From NCBI GenBank assembly GCA_030704615.1, contig CM060731.1:7874001-7938000 (forward strand): 64,000 bases of DNA, read 5' to 3'. A program made the translations under genes and the position numbers. Each line of letters opens with the position of its first letter. The stretch's first letter is position 1. Shown piece by piece: positions 34,854 through 46,807 of this stretch. The notes beneath the pieces are model-generated. The model worked only from the letters and a program-made list of their open reading frames with translations, made no database searches and had not been told where the DNA came from. The DNA is from Takakia lepidozioides (taxonomy: Eukaryota > Streptophyta > Takakiopsida > Takakiales > Takakiaceae).

Positions 34854-35441
34854 TTTGGCGACCATACTGGGGAACTGAGTCATGAACAACCAGATGTGAC
34901 AGGCATCTGGTGGGATCATGGTGGTTGGACCATTAAAGAATTTGAAGTGAATCAAATTCCCTGTGGAACGAAGGAAGAAAGATTGTCCAAACAATTCTTT
35001 CAAAGGTTCTTGGAATTGCCAGACGGTTGTAAAGAAAATATTCTTAAGCGAGTGCATGATGCTGATCCGGAATGGGGTCTGGAGAAAGGAGTGATAAAGA
35101 TTTATCAGGTAGCCTGTAGAGGAAGAGCACGTTGGTTACCAACATTGGTTTATGTGATAGCATTGCTATCCATTAAGCTAGTAGAGTTTGAAGGCTGGGA
35201 GGAAAGAAAGGTGAATGTTTATACTCATATGCATGAAGAGCTTGTACTGGTAAAGAATTGGATTCCAAAGGATATTTTGTGGATCAAACTCACACCAAGA
35301 ACAGCTTTTCAGACTTGTTTGCCATATGGTTATATGGTAACGAAGACTTCAAGTATACCCAAGGGTGCATTGAAGCTTGAAAGAAACCCAGGCATATACG
35401 AGAGATATTACAGAAGAGAGTTTTGGTTATTGCCACATTAA
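34854..35441 (+). CDS. R3 ORF0, function unknown
   Basis: About 190 codons, nearly identical to R2 ORF0 (WWDHGGWTIKEFEVNQ, FWLLPH end), open throughout. Conservation of the frame between copies suggests a real product or a gag extension. No domain recognised. Confidence 0.5.
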   Translation, partial: FGDHTGELSHEQPDVTGIWWDHGGWTIKEFEVNQIPCGTKEERLSKQFFQRFLELPDGCKENILKRVHDADPEWGLEKGVIKIYQVACRGRARWLPTLVYVIALLSIKLVEFEGWEERKVNVYTHMHEELVLVKNWIPKDILWIKLTPRTAFQTCLPYGYMVTKTSSIPKGALKLERNPGIYERYYRREFWLLPH

Positions 35442-35463
35442 AAGAAATGAAAGACATGGGACA

Positions 35464-37433
35464 TGAGTGATGAAAGAGAAGCTAGACTCCAGAGATATTC
35501 AGCAAAAAGAGAAAGCTATCTGAAAGCTAATTAACCATATCTTTGGGAGAGAGGAATAGACATAGGGGAATCATCTGGACCTCTCACACCATTAAGATCA
35601 AAGAGTACATCACCCATACCGGAAGAACTAGAGTTGGATACCACTCCTTCTGTTTCTTTGCAAGAAAGATTAAGGGAATTGGTACGAGAAGAAGATCAAT
35701 CACGAGGTGAAAGATTTGAGGTATATCCCTGGATAAAAGATTTGACAGAAATCTTTGATAAGAGTTGGCATGGAACACCAAAAGCAGGAACTCCAGTTTC
35801 TGAAACGGAAGGTGAAGAAGGAGGAGAGGATGTGGCAGAGCCAACGGAGAGTTCAGACTCTCCAACACCATTGCAGTTGAGTTACATGAGTGAAGAAGAA
35901 ACCCAAGGACAGAACTTGGAGGATGAAAACAGGGAGAAGAAATTGGAAGAGTATGAAGAAGTAGACCCAACAGCTGAGGTTGAGACTACAACCAGGACAT
36001 CCCAACCCGTTGGACCTGGATCAAGTGGAGCACTTGGATCACAGGCCAACGAAGGTGTCGGCTCAGGGGGATCAGGCGGGCGGCCTGGATCTGGCTCTGG
36101 GGGGACAGGGAGTGTGGGAAGTAGTGCAACTGAAGCTGGGAATACTGTGAATATTGTTGGGCCAGTAGCAGGGAGTGCTCAAGGGCCACCACTTGGTGGA
36201 AGATTCACCACAAAAACAACAGGTCCAGAAGGACCAGCACCAGCAAGGTGCCAGCACCTGTCAGTGGGCAGAAGGTAGGGCCACAGATGGCGTTACAACC
36301 AACACGGGCAAAACCACCATTTCCAATATATTCAGGAAAAGGGGATCCCGATGTACACATTAGCCAATTTGAGCACATGTGTATAGTGAACAATGAGAAT
36401 GGCGATGATGCCAAGATGAGATTGTTTCCTTGTTCACTTATCAAGAAAGCAAGTGAATGGTATGCAAGATTCCCTGATAATCATTTCCTAACCTGGAATG
36501 GCTTGAATACAGCATTTCGAAATAGGTTCAGGACAAGTAAAACTGAGGATGAAGTGTATGGAAGTTTACAACAGTTAAAGCAAAAGAAGCATGAAACTGT
36601 TGAGGAGTATATGGAAAAGATGGAATTGATGATGAAAAAGCTGGCTGCAGTACCAGCACCGGTTTACAGAAGACTTGGTTTGTGAATGGACTAAGACCAG
36701 AGTTGCAAAAGAAAGTGGATATGTTACCCCATAATACAGTGGAGGAGGCATTTGAAACTGCAAACATAATTGAGCAATTGTGAATGCTCAGGAGAGAGAA
36801 AAGGGATGATGAGGACTCTGAGGATGAGTCAGATGAAGAAGAAGAGCAAGAACTAAAAGGAAGAGTAAGAGAAAGGAGAAGTTGAAGAGGGATAACTATG
36901 AAAAAAGATTGGAAGAAATCTTGAAGAAGTATGCCACAGAGGCTGCAACACATTGGAGGAAGGGTGTATGGTGTGCAAAGTGCCAGAATGAAGGCCATAC
37001 CACCACAGAATGCCACATGAAGGAGAAACACTGTACTATCTGTAAAATGGATAACCATTCTACTGAGAATTGTTACTACAACAGAAGGACAGCTGCAAGA
37101 GAACCTAGGCAAGTAAGGGTGCATCAGGTGCAGCCCCAGCCAAGAAGAAACAATGATCAGGACCACTATGGTAGGTCTGGTGGTTATAACAATGGCGTGG
37201 AAGGGAGAGGTAATTCAAGAGGAAATTACCAAGGAAATTCCAGAGGCAACTATCAGGGTAATCCAAGGGGGAATTACCAGCCCGGGAATCAGGATTACAG
37301 AAATAATCCAAGAACAGACCAAGGGCGAGGACCCAATGGTGAAGAACTATGTTACTATTGTAATCAGCCAGGACATCGCAGGGCAGCCTGTTCATTCTGG
37401 ATAAGACACCACAATGAGATGAGAGCTCTGTGA
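35464..37433 (+). pseudogene. R3 gag and zinc knuckles
   Basis: MSDEREARLQRY opens the frame; a TAA at about 35,532 and frameshifts near 36,250, 36,680 and 36,780 break it. The gag core (EWYARFPDNHFLTW) lies at 36,290-36,680. Two Cys/His boxes follow (CAKCQNEGHTTTEC; CYYCNQPGHRRAAC), separated by NSRGNYQGN-type repeats. Gag would package the element RNA. The empty-site sequence for E2 lies within it at 36,221-36,235. Confidence 0.85.
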
Positions 37434-38602
37434 ATGAGGGCCCAGTGGTGGCAGCTCACATGGTTAGGCCATGTGTTGTACCAGAAGTAAGTACAATGAT
37501 AGTAACCAGAAGCAAAGCCAAACTAATACCTCTAGTAGTTGAGGAAGATGATGATAATGAAGATGGCAGTGATATGCCTGAAGATTAAGAGACTTGGAAA
37601 GATGAGAAGGAACTGCACAAGGAAGTGGCAGATACCATAAGGGAAATGCAGAAGAGTACTGATATTCCTGTGGCAGATTCCTCTGATTCTGATGAAGAAG
37701 AAGAAGTGAGTGAGGATGAAAGGAAGAAAGAAGATGCAGGCACGCAAAGTAATGAAGAGACTTTGGCTGAAGTAATATGCCAGACCAAAGCAGAGATTAC
37801 CATTGGACAGCTATTGGCTGTGGCACCTTATTGTAGGCACAGGCTGTATCAAGCAATCAATCGAATTGCCCAGGAGACAGGAAACACAGACCTGAACAGC
37901 AAGGTGACCAGTTATAATGTGAAGCCGGAAGGGCGAGAAACAGTCATGGACTTTGATGATTCTATGCCAGTAATCCAATTGAGAATTGGAAGCACAGAAC
38001 TAACTGATTTACTTATAGATGGAGGCTCTGGAACAAACATCATGACAGACCAATTAAGGAAGAAGCTTGATTTAAGTAACATGAAACCAGCCCTATTTAC
38101 AGTAACAATGGCAGATCAAAGGAGTGTATAGCCATTGGGATTAATACGAGGAGTTAAGATACAGATACAGAAGATGATCTTTATGATCACAGTAACTGTG
38201 TTGAAGATGGATGAAGTCATGGAGGCTTACTCCTTATTATTGGGACGTCCGTGGCTGAAACAGGCCAGGGTATTCCATGACTGGAATTCTCAGTTACTAA
38301 CCGTGCATAATGGGATGCACGAGATACAAATTACCACAAAGAAATCTAGTAGATTACCTGCTACGAGAAGACCTCGAGGGGTCAGAGAGTATGACTGGAG
38401 AGGAGGACTGGATGAGGAGCAGGAAGCTACCCTGTTTGCTGCACACCCAGAGTGGGAGCAGGTTGTAGAGATGCGGCTGGAAAGCCTAAGTTGTTTAAGA
38501 GGTATCTGCTGTGGTGTAGTGTTAGCAACACCAATTGAAGAGGAACCAGCAGTTACCCATCACATTTCTATGAAGAAAGAGAAGGAGAAATGGAAATCCT
38601 AG
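37434..38602 (+). pseudogene. R3 protease region
   Basis: An acidic linker (SDSDEEEEVSEDERKK) is followed by a retropepsin-like domain with the active-site motif LIDGGSGTN near 38,015 and LLLGRPWLKQ downstream. A TAG at about 38,129 replaces a CAG seen in R2. Another stop lies near 37,588. The protease would cleave the Gag-Pol product. Confidence 0.82.
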
Positions 38603-40917
38603 AGGAACCAGCCACTGTGAGTTTACAGGATGAAGTGGTGACTGGTTGGACAATCACAGCTGATGAGCAGGTGAGGGAAGTGAATGTGGGAACTCAAGAG
38701 GATTCGAGGATGGTGAAGGTAGGAGCTGATTTGGAGCCAGAATTCTTTGAAGAAGCTAAGAGTTTGTTCATCAAATACAGAGATGTATTTGCTTGGAGCT
38801 ATGAGGATCTAAAAGGGATACCACCTGAAGTCTGTCAGCATAAGATTGAACTGGAACCAGGGTCAGTACCAATCAAGCAGGCAAGGTACAGAATGAATCC
38901 CAACTACGCACAGAAGGTTGGAGAAGAGATCAAGAAGTTGGCTGAGGCTAAGTTTATATACCCAATAGAGTATACAACTTGGTTGTCACCCATTGTGATA
39001 GTTCCCAAGAAGAATGGTAAACTAAGAGTTTGTGTGAACTACAAGAAGCTGAATGCTTGTACGAAGAAAGATCCTTTCCCTTTGCCATTCACAGAAGCAG
39101 TATTGGACACTGTGGCAGGCCATGAGATGTACTCATTCATGGATGGCTTCAGTGGTTATAATCAAGTTCAAGTGGCAAAAGATGACCAAGAAAGACAGCT
39201 TTTATCACAGACTGGGGTGCTTATGCATACAAAGTCATGCCCTTTGGACTTTGTAATGCACCAGCAACTTTTCAGAGAGTGATAAGTGAATCTTTTCATG
39301 AGTATCTGGATGATTTCATGCAGGTGTTCTTGGATGATTTCAGTGTATACAGCTCTAAGAATGAGCACTTGCATAAATTGGAGTTATGTCTGGCCAGATG
39401 CAGGATGAGAGGTCTGGGCCTGAATCCAGAGAAATGTACTTTCTGAGTGAACTCAGGCGTGCTTCTGGGACACATTGTGTGTAAGAGGGGACTTCTTGTG
39501 GATCCCAGGAAGATAGAGGCCATTAAAGCCTCTCCACCACCAACAAATGTTAAGAGTCTAAGGAGATTCCTTGGGCAAACCAGTTATTACAGAAGATTTG
39601 TCAAAAGGTATGCACAAATAGCAGCACCATTGAGCAAGCTTCTGAAGAAAGATGCAGTGTTTGCATGGACAGCTGAATGTCAACAGGCTTTTGAGGAACT
39701 TTACATTGTCAGTAACAACTACACCTGTGCTGATTAACCCTCACTGGCATGTAGTATTTCATGTTCACTGTGATGCCTAAGGAGAAGCGTTCGGAGCGGT
39801 GTTAGCCCAAAATGTTACAGGAAATATAGATTCACCTGTGTACTATGCTAGCAGGTTGATGAACAGTGTTGAAAGGAACTATAGCACAACTGAAAGAGAA
39901 GCACTGGCAATGATTTATGTAGTCAAGAAATTCAGGCATTACCTATTGGGAAGAAAGTTTATGTTTTATGTGGATCACCAAGCTCTGATATATCTGGTGA
40001 ACAAACCTTTGATAAGTGGAAGGATAGCAAGGTGGTTAATAATCTTGCATGAGTTTGAGTTCGAAGTTGTTTACAAGCCTGGCCGTTTGCATCTTGTGGC
40101 AGATCATTTGTCACGACTAACAACAGGAGAGGCCGCCACAGGAGTAGATGATCAGTTACCTGATGCGAGTTTATTTGTAATGGAGGTGCAAGGAAGTGCA
40201 GATGAATGGTTAGATTGGCAATGGCCAATCAGATACTACCTTACTCATGGTCAATGCCCACCTAGTTATGGTAAGGAGCAGAGGAAGAGAATCGCTATCA
40301 AGGCTTTACCTTATTCTATGGTAGGAAACAGAATGTATAAGCTAGGACCTGATGGAGTACTTAAACGATGCTTGTACCACCATGAAGTAAATAAAGTTTT
40401 GGAGGAAGTTCATAGAGGAGTGGCTGGAGGTCATTTTGGAGAAGAGACTACCAGTAGGAAGATACTACTTGCAGGTTACTGGTGGCCTACTTTGTTCAAA
40501 GATGTACACAAGTATTGTTAGAGTTGTGATGAATGTCAGAGGCTAGGACCTTTGCAGAGATCTGGAAAGATGGCCTTGCATCCTACAATGCCTACAGAAC
40601 CATTTCAGAAATGGGGACTAGACTTTGTTGGACCAATTAACCCACCAGCCAAGAATACACGGAACAGGTACATATTTACAGCCACTGATTATACTACAAA
40701 GTGGGTGGAAGCTAAAGCTTTGAGGGACAACACAGCCAAGTCCACAGCAAGGTTCCTGTATGAGAACATACTTACACAATTTGGCTGTCCCTTGGAATTT
40801 ATCAGTGATCAGGGAAGTCACTTCATTAATGAGACCATTGAATTATTGACTAAAGAGTTCATGATTGTGCATAGGAAAAGTACAACATATTACCCACAGG
40901 GTAATGGACACGCATAG
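38590..40917 (+). pseudogene. R3 reverse transcriptase, RNase H and integrase
   Basis: RT runs from KIELEPGSVPIKQARYRM through FMDGFSGYNQ and MPFGLCNAPATFQ to FLDDFSVYSS (the YxDD box) near 39,330. RNase H has FHVHCDA and the YSTTEREALA region. Integrase has the HHCC finger (HHEV, GGHFGEE, CDECQRLG), then core acids in GLDFVGP, TDYTTKW and FISDQGSHF. Damage: a frameshift near 39,190-39,240, TGA at about 39,445, a frameshift near 39,700, TAA at 39,778, TAG near 40,519, and loss of the integrase C-terminus after YPQGNGHA at 40,917. These proteins copy and insert the element; this copy cannot do so. Confidence 0.88.
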
Positions 40918-41129
40918 GCTACCAAAGAGAATGGAATTGCAATATTCAATTAAGGTCAGGAAACATGAATTATACCATGTGGAAGAAATACGTGGAAGGG
41001 GTACAGTGGTATCCATGACAAACCATTGCATCATGATTTGCATGTTGAAACGCAAAAGCAATCACGGGCTCCGCCAGTGATACCAACGGAGTATGGAGCA
41101 CTTGTCGCTAAGCCAAGCATATATGACCA

Positions 41130-41520
41130 GGACGGGCAGAACAAGAGCGACACAGCCTATCACAGCCCATCACGACGCGACACAGCCTATCACAGCCCAT
41201 CATGACGCGACACAGCCTATCACAGCCCAGCAAGGCGCAACACAGCATATCACAGCCCATCACGACACGACACAGCCTATCACAGCCCAGCAAGGCGCGA
41301 CACAGCATATCACAACCCATCACGACGCGACACAGCCTGTCACAGCCCAACAAGACGCGACACAACATATCACAGCCCAGCACGGCGCAACACAGCCTAT
41401 CACAACCTACCACAGCGTGTCACAGCCTATCACAACTTACCACAGTGCAACACAGCCTATCACAACGTACCACAGTATGACACAGCCAGTCACAGCTCAA
41501 CACAGCCTACTAGGGTTACA
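41130..41520. repeat. CACAGCC minisatellite between integrase and extra ORF of R3
   Basis: Degenerate 20-bp units (ACAGCCTATCACAGCCCATC and variants with ACGACGCG or AAGGCGC) in about 18 copies. The same type of repeat occurs in the LTR U3 regions and in R4 at 58,780-59,000. Long ORFs on both strands through it are repeat translation. Confidence 0.9.
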
Positions 41521-41721
41521 CAATCCATAGAATCAGTGACAGGTGGACGCAGGATAACTTCAGGGAAATGGCCGGAGGAAGAAAGGACGGAAGCCAGTTT
41601 AGAAAGGGACACGTGGAAGTCAGGGTGCAACACATAGCTAAGAAGGAAGTGCAAGAACAGGTATCATCAAGAAAGATGACAAGAATGGCCGTCAAAATAC
41701 CTAATTAGCACGTCAATTCGG

Positions 41722-44661
41722 ATGAATGGCGAGCCCATTAATGAATACGGAAAAAGGGCAACAGAACAAACGGCAAGTACAGAAAAGCGAAATTCTTGTC
41801 ACATGTGTTATCCTAGTGGACAGTCCAGCAGGGAAAGTCCACTAAAGAAAATTAAATCTAAAATCCAGTCACAGCGGTTACAGCCAATCGAAAGCCAGAA
41901 AAGGGATCAAGAAATTGGAGGGAATTTAAGCGCAAGAGTCGGCGTCGTTCTAAGTAACGGGCGTCTCGACGGGACAAACCATCAATGCTATAGCTTTGAA
42001 GCTATGGATGAACTATTAAACTATACGCTCGCAATATTACTTACGCAGTGGCATAGGGACGGAAGAACAGAGCAAATCTTTTCTCTTAATCGATGTTTGC
42101 AAGCCCCGCAGGCTTACAAGAAATTACCCATAGCTTTTTGTGGCAACCATACGTTTATGCTTTGTGCCCTGCAGGCATTTTTTCAATTGTTACAGCCAAA
42201 ACCTTTCTGTGGGTCTAGAATGAAGAGAGTGAGAGGAATGGAAGAAATCAGGGTGAAGAGCACCACAATCCTGCAAAAACAAACGATTGCTACTCCACAG
42301 GCGGTACAGTTACTGAAGGAGCTGCGATTGGAAGGATTGCAAAGCAAAGATTGGACATTGCACCATAGACAGTACATGTTACAATTCTTGCAGAACTTTG
42401 AGCCTAGGACAGAAGCAACAACGGTGAAGGGAGTTGAATTAGAAATTACTCCCCTATACCTACAGCAATTGTTTCAATTGCTAGCAGGTCAGGTGCATGT
42501 GGAGGAGCACAGGGCAAGACTGCAAATAGGGGACTTATTCCAAGAAGGGAGTTTCTTTAAAACTCAGGGTTATGCTTGTACCAAGGCCGTGTACCCAGGG
42601 CTAAGGGAGGTAGGCCAGGTATTGAACGTTCTGTTTGCCATGAAACAGAGAGGAGAAGAGGTAGAATGGGCAGACATAATGTACAACGCACTGATAGAGG
42701 AGATGAAAAGATTACAGGGCACTGCCGCAAAGTCTCCTATTATAGTGTCTGGCCCAATCATTGCTCAAATAATTCTTGATTCTGGCATACTTGATGCTCG
42801 AGAAAGAAAGGAGATGGGAGTGTTTGAGACTAAAACCACTGCAATGGAAGAGCAAGGCTCTTCACACAGTGAGGGTGGACTGGCAGGGCAACCCCAGACT
42901 AAGAGACAGAGGCGGGGAAAGACTGTAGTGGCGGATCCACTGGCTTCACGGAAACCGCATGATAATGTTTCCCAAGCTCTTGTGGAGGAAGGGGCACAGC
43001 AGCACAGAGAACTGCTATTATTGGAAGCGGGACCTTCAGAGAGGGAAGAGGAAGTTACTTCAGTATCACAGCCATCACAACCAGATGATCGGCTTGTCAC
43101 AGAGTTACCACAAGTTGTCCATGCAGTTCCACCAGAAATAATTGATTTGGAGAAAGAAGGGTTAGATATTCCCACTATAGAACAGGTGGTGGCAGAAATT
43201 GAGAAGGGGGACCTTCTCTATGAATATTCTGGTCTGGTCAAGGACACAGCGATTCCGGAGGTGCAACGGTTGTACAAGGGAAACCCTGCGGTGCATATAA
43301 TACACAAACCTGTGACGGAGGTACCACAGGTAGAATGTCAAGACACTGTAGCACCGGTGACGGATGAAGTAGTTCAGGAAGAAAATTTGGTGGGGCAATG
43401 GCCTGAGTGGTTCGTGAGGCATCACACTTTTGAGGATCAGGGAGAACAGCAGCAAACTCACCATGATGACCCTCAACAGGCCATGCTTATGAGTTCCATA
43501 AGCAGGACACTTAATTTGCTGGGGACTTATGTCAAATCCCATGTTCCAATTACCCAATTGGCAGCTTTGAGGGAGGAACTCAGGAAGGAGTTTGAGGCTC
43601 GACTTGCCACTGAGTGTGCAAACAAGGTCAATGAAGAGGTCACTCTCAAGATGCAGCAAGACTTGGAGAGTACAGAAGCGGCTTTGCAATTGGCCAAGGA
43701 ACAATTGATTGAGGCAGGCCTCGCACAAGACCACTTGCACGAAGAACATAAGCAACAGCTATACCAAATGCATGTGAAGCATGAAAGCAAGTTGCAAGAA
43801 GTGAATGCACTACATATGGAGTTGCAGACAGTGCATGACAGGATGGCCATCCAATGTGCTACACTCACAACTATGCTTGACCAAGCTACAATAGAAATAA
43901 ACAGTCAAGCGGAAAGATGTACGAAGGCAGAGACAGAGAATGTGGAGCAATTGAAACTCATTGTCGATATGAAGAATACAATCTCTCGCAATGAGAATAC
44001 TTTCAAACAATACAGGCAGGTTGAAGCTGACCAAGAGAGGTACATCCTGGAGTTGCAACAAACGCTAATGGTAAATAGAAATGAACTCTCTGTGGCTAAC
44101 AAGGCTTGGAAGGAAGCCAATAATCTGGCTGCTGCCTATGCGAGTTTGGTTGAACCTCATGCGAAGCGCATGGAGGGTTTACAGCAGCAGATAGATGTGT
44201 GCAGGCTCACAGAGGAGCAAACTCTAAGGGGTGTCACAAGCAACTTGGTGGATAACCACCTTATGCAAGTCTGGTTAACACAAGGGCCGGTGGAAGGCAA
44301 AGCACCACGGAAGCTCACCCAAAGCGAGATGAATGAGCTCAGACTGCAAGTGCAGAACATTGCCACAACTACTATAGACAATGTCTATAGTAGGATAGCA
44401 AAGTTACAGGAGGATGTAGACGGCCTGCAGACTCAAGTGGAGGACCTCACTTCAAATATCGACAAAAGAGTCTGTATACCTGAGGAACAGCTAATGGCTT
44501 CTTATTTACAAGCGAGAACTTTAGTTTTTCAGTCTTCTTCACAGGGGGTGCAGGAGATGTCAATGGTACAAGAGCCACCAACACCAACACCAACACCACA
44601 ACAAGTCACTGTGTCAGTAGCTGACCCTGTTGTTACTACAGCCACACCACAACCACCGTAG
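41722..44661 (+). CDS. R3 extra ORF downstream of integrase, 979 residues, coiled coil
   Basis: An intact frame from ATG 41,722 to a TAG at 44,659-44,661. The N-terminal third is globular (FEAMDELLNYTLAILLTQW, LPIAFCGNHTFMLC). The middle is acidic with VVADPLASRKPHD. Residues of about 610-900 are a long coiled coil rich in Glu, Gln and Leu, and the end is Pro/Thr-rich (PTPTPTPQQ). The TAG is followed in frame by PEVWGNATFNPPKT, and R1 reads through the equivalent place, so the ancestral protein was about 1,330 residues. The position matches the additional or envelope-like ORFs of Tat/Athila elements, but I see no signal peptide or clear membrane segment. Relatives: R1 (minus) and R4 (minus). 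Function unknown. Confidence 0.7.
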   Translation: MNGEPINEYGKRATEQTASTEKRNSCHMCYPSGQSSRESPLKKIKSKIQSQRLQPIESQKRDQEIGGNLSARVGVVLSNGRLDGTNHQCYSFEAMDELLNYTLAILLTQWHRDGRTEQIFSLNRCLQAPQAYKKLPIAFCGNHTFMLCALQAFFQLLQPKPFCGSRMKRVRGMEEIRVKSTTILQKQTIATPQAVQLLKELRLEGLQSKDWTLHHRQYMLQFLQNFEPRTEATTVKGVELEITPLYLQQLFQLLAGQVHVEEHRARLQIGDLFQEGSFFKTQGYACTKAVYPGLREVGQVLNVLFAMKQRGEEVEWADIMYNALIEEMKRLQGTAAKSPIIVSGPIIAQIILDSGILDARERKEMGVFETKTTAMEEQGSSHSEGGLAGQPQTKRQRRGKTVVADPLASRKPHDNVSQALVEEGAQQHRELLLLEAGPSEREEEVTSVSQPSQPDDRLVTELPQVVHAVPPEIIDLEKEGLDIPTIEQVVAEIEKGDLLYEYSGLVKDTAIPEVQRLYKGNPAVHIIHKPVTEVPQVECQDTVAPVTDEVVQEENLVGQWPEWFVRHHTFEDQGEQQQTHHDDPQQAMLMSSISRTLNLLGTYVKSHVPITQLAALREELRKEFEARLATECANKVNEEVTLKMQQDLESTEAALQLAKEQLIEAGLAQDHLHEEHKQQLYQMHVKHESKLQEVNALHMELQTVHDRMAIQCATLTTMLDQATIEINSQAERCTKAETENVEQLKLIVDMKNTISRNENTFKQYRQVEADQERYILELQQTLMVNRNELSVANKAWKEANNLAAAYASLVEPHAKRMEGLQQQIDVCRLTEEQTLRGVTSNLVDNHLMQVWLTQGPVEGKAPRKLTQSEMNELRLQVQNIATTTIDNVYSRIAKLQEDVDGLQTQVEDLTSNIDKRVCIPEEQLMASYLQARTLVFQSSSQGVQEMSMVQEPPTPTPTPQQVTVSVADPVVTTATPQPP

Positions 44662-45731
44662 CCTGAGGTATGGGGGAATGCTACTTTTAACCCACCTAAA
44701 ACTCCAGCTGCAAGGGAGTACAGTTGGGCTATGATTATGCCCTTCAACCAAATTCCCATTGTGTTGGATTTAGCTTGGAAAGAATTTAGTCCTCCGCAGT
44801 CATTGGCACATTACTATCAAATCATGCGCATTTGGCTGCCAGTGGCCACTAGGACTAAAGTTCTTCCGAACAATCGACCAATTGAGGATCATCACTTTGC
44901 GCAGTACTGGCATGAGGCAAGTACCATGTTGAAGGAATTAATTGCCTTCCAAGTTGTACATGGATTCATTTATACCAAGACCAAAGAGATAGCAAGTATT
45001 GTCATGGGCTGCGGGTTATACTACGCTGTTTGTTTTCTGGTACGTTATCACATTGAGCAACAGAAGATGCAAACGCGCTTTCTGAATTATTCCAGTGGGG
45101 ATCATTGGGTCTTACCTTTAGTGCCACCTCATATGTACCTATATGAGGCAAAAGTTATGATGTAAAAGGATTCTCAGATTCGTTCATGGTTTCATGCGGC
45201 CTGGAACAATTTGTCAACACAGAAATTCGGGCCTGACGATATTTTCTTTAAGGGACATGAGGCAAGGAAATATTTGCACAATTCACAAGTCATTGGTACA
45301 CCACTCACATGGACAGACAAGGAGCTCAGGGTCTTCACCAATTTTGCAATTCACGCTTACAACAAGTTTTACAGTTTAAACTTCCAGACATGGTGGGACA
45401 ACATTGTATGCCCCAGAGAATTCCAGTTAAAGTTCAACAATTAAAACACCTCAGGGGGGACGAGGATTCTGATACAACTGTTTCTTCAGCGGACTCTTTT
45501 GACATGGCAGAGGACTATGCAATTCAGATGGCAGAGAAGAAGCGAAAGGGGTCTCCTATGCCTGAAAGTTTACCTCGATATCAGCCTCAAGAGGGACTGA
45601 CATATCCAGGTAGTGTTCAATCATCTCCCTCAACCAGTGACAGAACACGGGCTCGCACACGGAGTCCTTCACGAGACTCTCAACGTCACAAGGGTGCTTG
45701 CTCACAAAGGTTTACAAATCCCAAACAGTAA
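44662..45731 (+). pseudogene. C-terminal part of R3 extra ORF, separated by stops
   Basis: Continues the preceding ORF after its TAG. It contains MIMPFNQIPIVLDLAWKEF, EDHHFAQYWHEAS and KFGPDDIFFKGHEA, then a Ser/Arg-rich tail (SDRTRARTRSPSRD). Stops or shifts occur near 45,163 and 45,350. It ends just before the polypurine tract. No family recognised. Confidence 0.65.
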
Positions 45732-45769
45732 ACCGTGAGGACACGGCTTTTTGAGAGGGGAAGGGGTAA

Positions 45770-46807
45770 TGTTAGAGGACTGCTTGGGACTTAGACTTTT
45801 ACGGGATCTGTGGGGTAGCCTTAATTTTTACACAGACTGAGACCAACAGGAGTCTTAGGGGTGACAGCAACAGGCTTTAGGGGGGGAGATACACAGCCCA
45901 ACACAGTCCATCACAGCCCGTCACAGCCGTCACAGTCCAACACAGCCACGCACAGCCAACACAGCCCGTCACAGCTTCGCACAGCCAACACAGCCAGTCA
46001 CAGTCCAACACAGCCAGTCATAGTCAACACATCCCGTCACAGCCCGACACAGCCCAACACAGTCGCACAGCCAGTCACAGCCCGACACAGCCGGTCACAG
46101 CCGGTCACAGTTTCACACAGCCAGTCACAGCTTGACACAGCTGTCACGACCATATGGAACGGATAGCAGGACAGGGAACGACTGTGGGGAACAACATCTG
46201 CGAATGGAACATGTTAGTTCACGGATGACGGTTAGTGAGGGAAACGGTTAGAACAACGGGTAGGAAGATAAAGCCAGGAGCGAGGATTGGAAAAGAATCA
46301 ATTCGGGAGGATCACTTCTTGGGGGGACTTCGGACATCACTGGGGGGGGAAATGAAGGAGAGACGCATCTTTGAGCAAAAAGAGGGAGAGCACGGAATAG
46401 GAGGAGGACGATCTGTTGATGCTTGATGAATGCAAGTAGTAGAGTTGTAATGTAGAGCAGATTAGAGACTCCATGGCTTCAGCCTGATACTTGATAGATA
46501 TTAATCTGATACATACTTCATACTCACACTGTGTAGAGAGATCTGAGTGAAGCTGTGGAATGAATGGATGAGATGATGGAATCCGATAGATTGCTGAAGC
46601 AAACTGATACTTAATTACCAACAGTAAGGTAACTAGCTAACATGAATACGGGAAGGAAAACAAATAGGAAACACCCCCATGATACACTAGCTGTAGGTCA
46701 TGACTGATTGTTCTGAGCGGGCTGAGTGCTTAGAGATTTCCAACTCTTCTATTTTGGAGTTTCCGCCTCGGATAGCGAAGGGATGGGTGAGTAAAAGCCG
46801 CGCGACA
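45770..46807 (+). mobile_element. 3' LTR of R3 (subfamily B), full length 1,038 bp
   Basis: TGTTAGAGGACTG at the start and GCCGCGCGACA at the end, directly after the polypurine tract. The U3 minisatellite (CACAGCCCAACACAGTCC units) lies at 45,893-46,145. It is followed by CCAGT, a candidate 5-bp target duplication whose partner is lost. Confidence 0.92.

Larger units (their letters stand above)
34854..45769 (+). mobile_element. R3: internal region of Ty3/Gypsy retrotransposon (Tat/Athila-like)
   Basis: Order: primer binding site, ORF0, gag, protease, reverse transcriptase, RNase H, integrase, a minisatellite, a long extra ORF, and a polypurine tract (GAGAGGGGAAGGGG). Protease-RT-RNase H-integrase order defines Ty3/Gypsy. 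No chromodomain is seen, and a large ORF follows integrase, as in Tat and Athila lineages. Many single-base stops and indels make the pol part defective. Confidence 0.85.

Noticed and set aside
41093-41530. 145-codon His/Thr/Gln-rich ORF and the 101-codon Cys-rich ORF on the other strand
   Set aside because: Both are translations of the 20-bp CACAGCC minisatellite.
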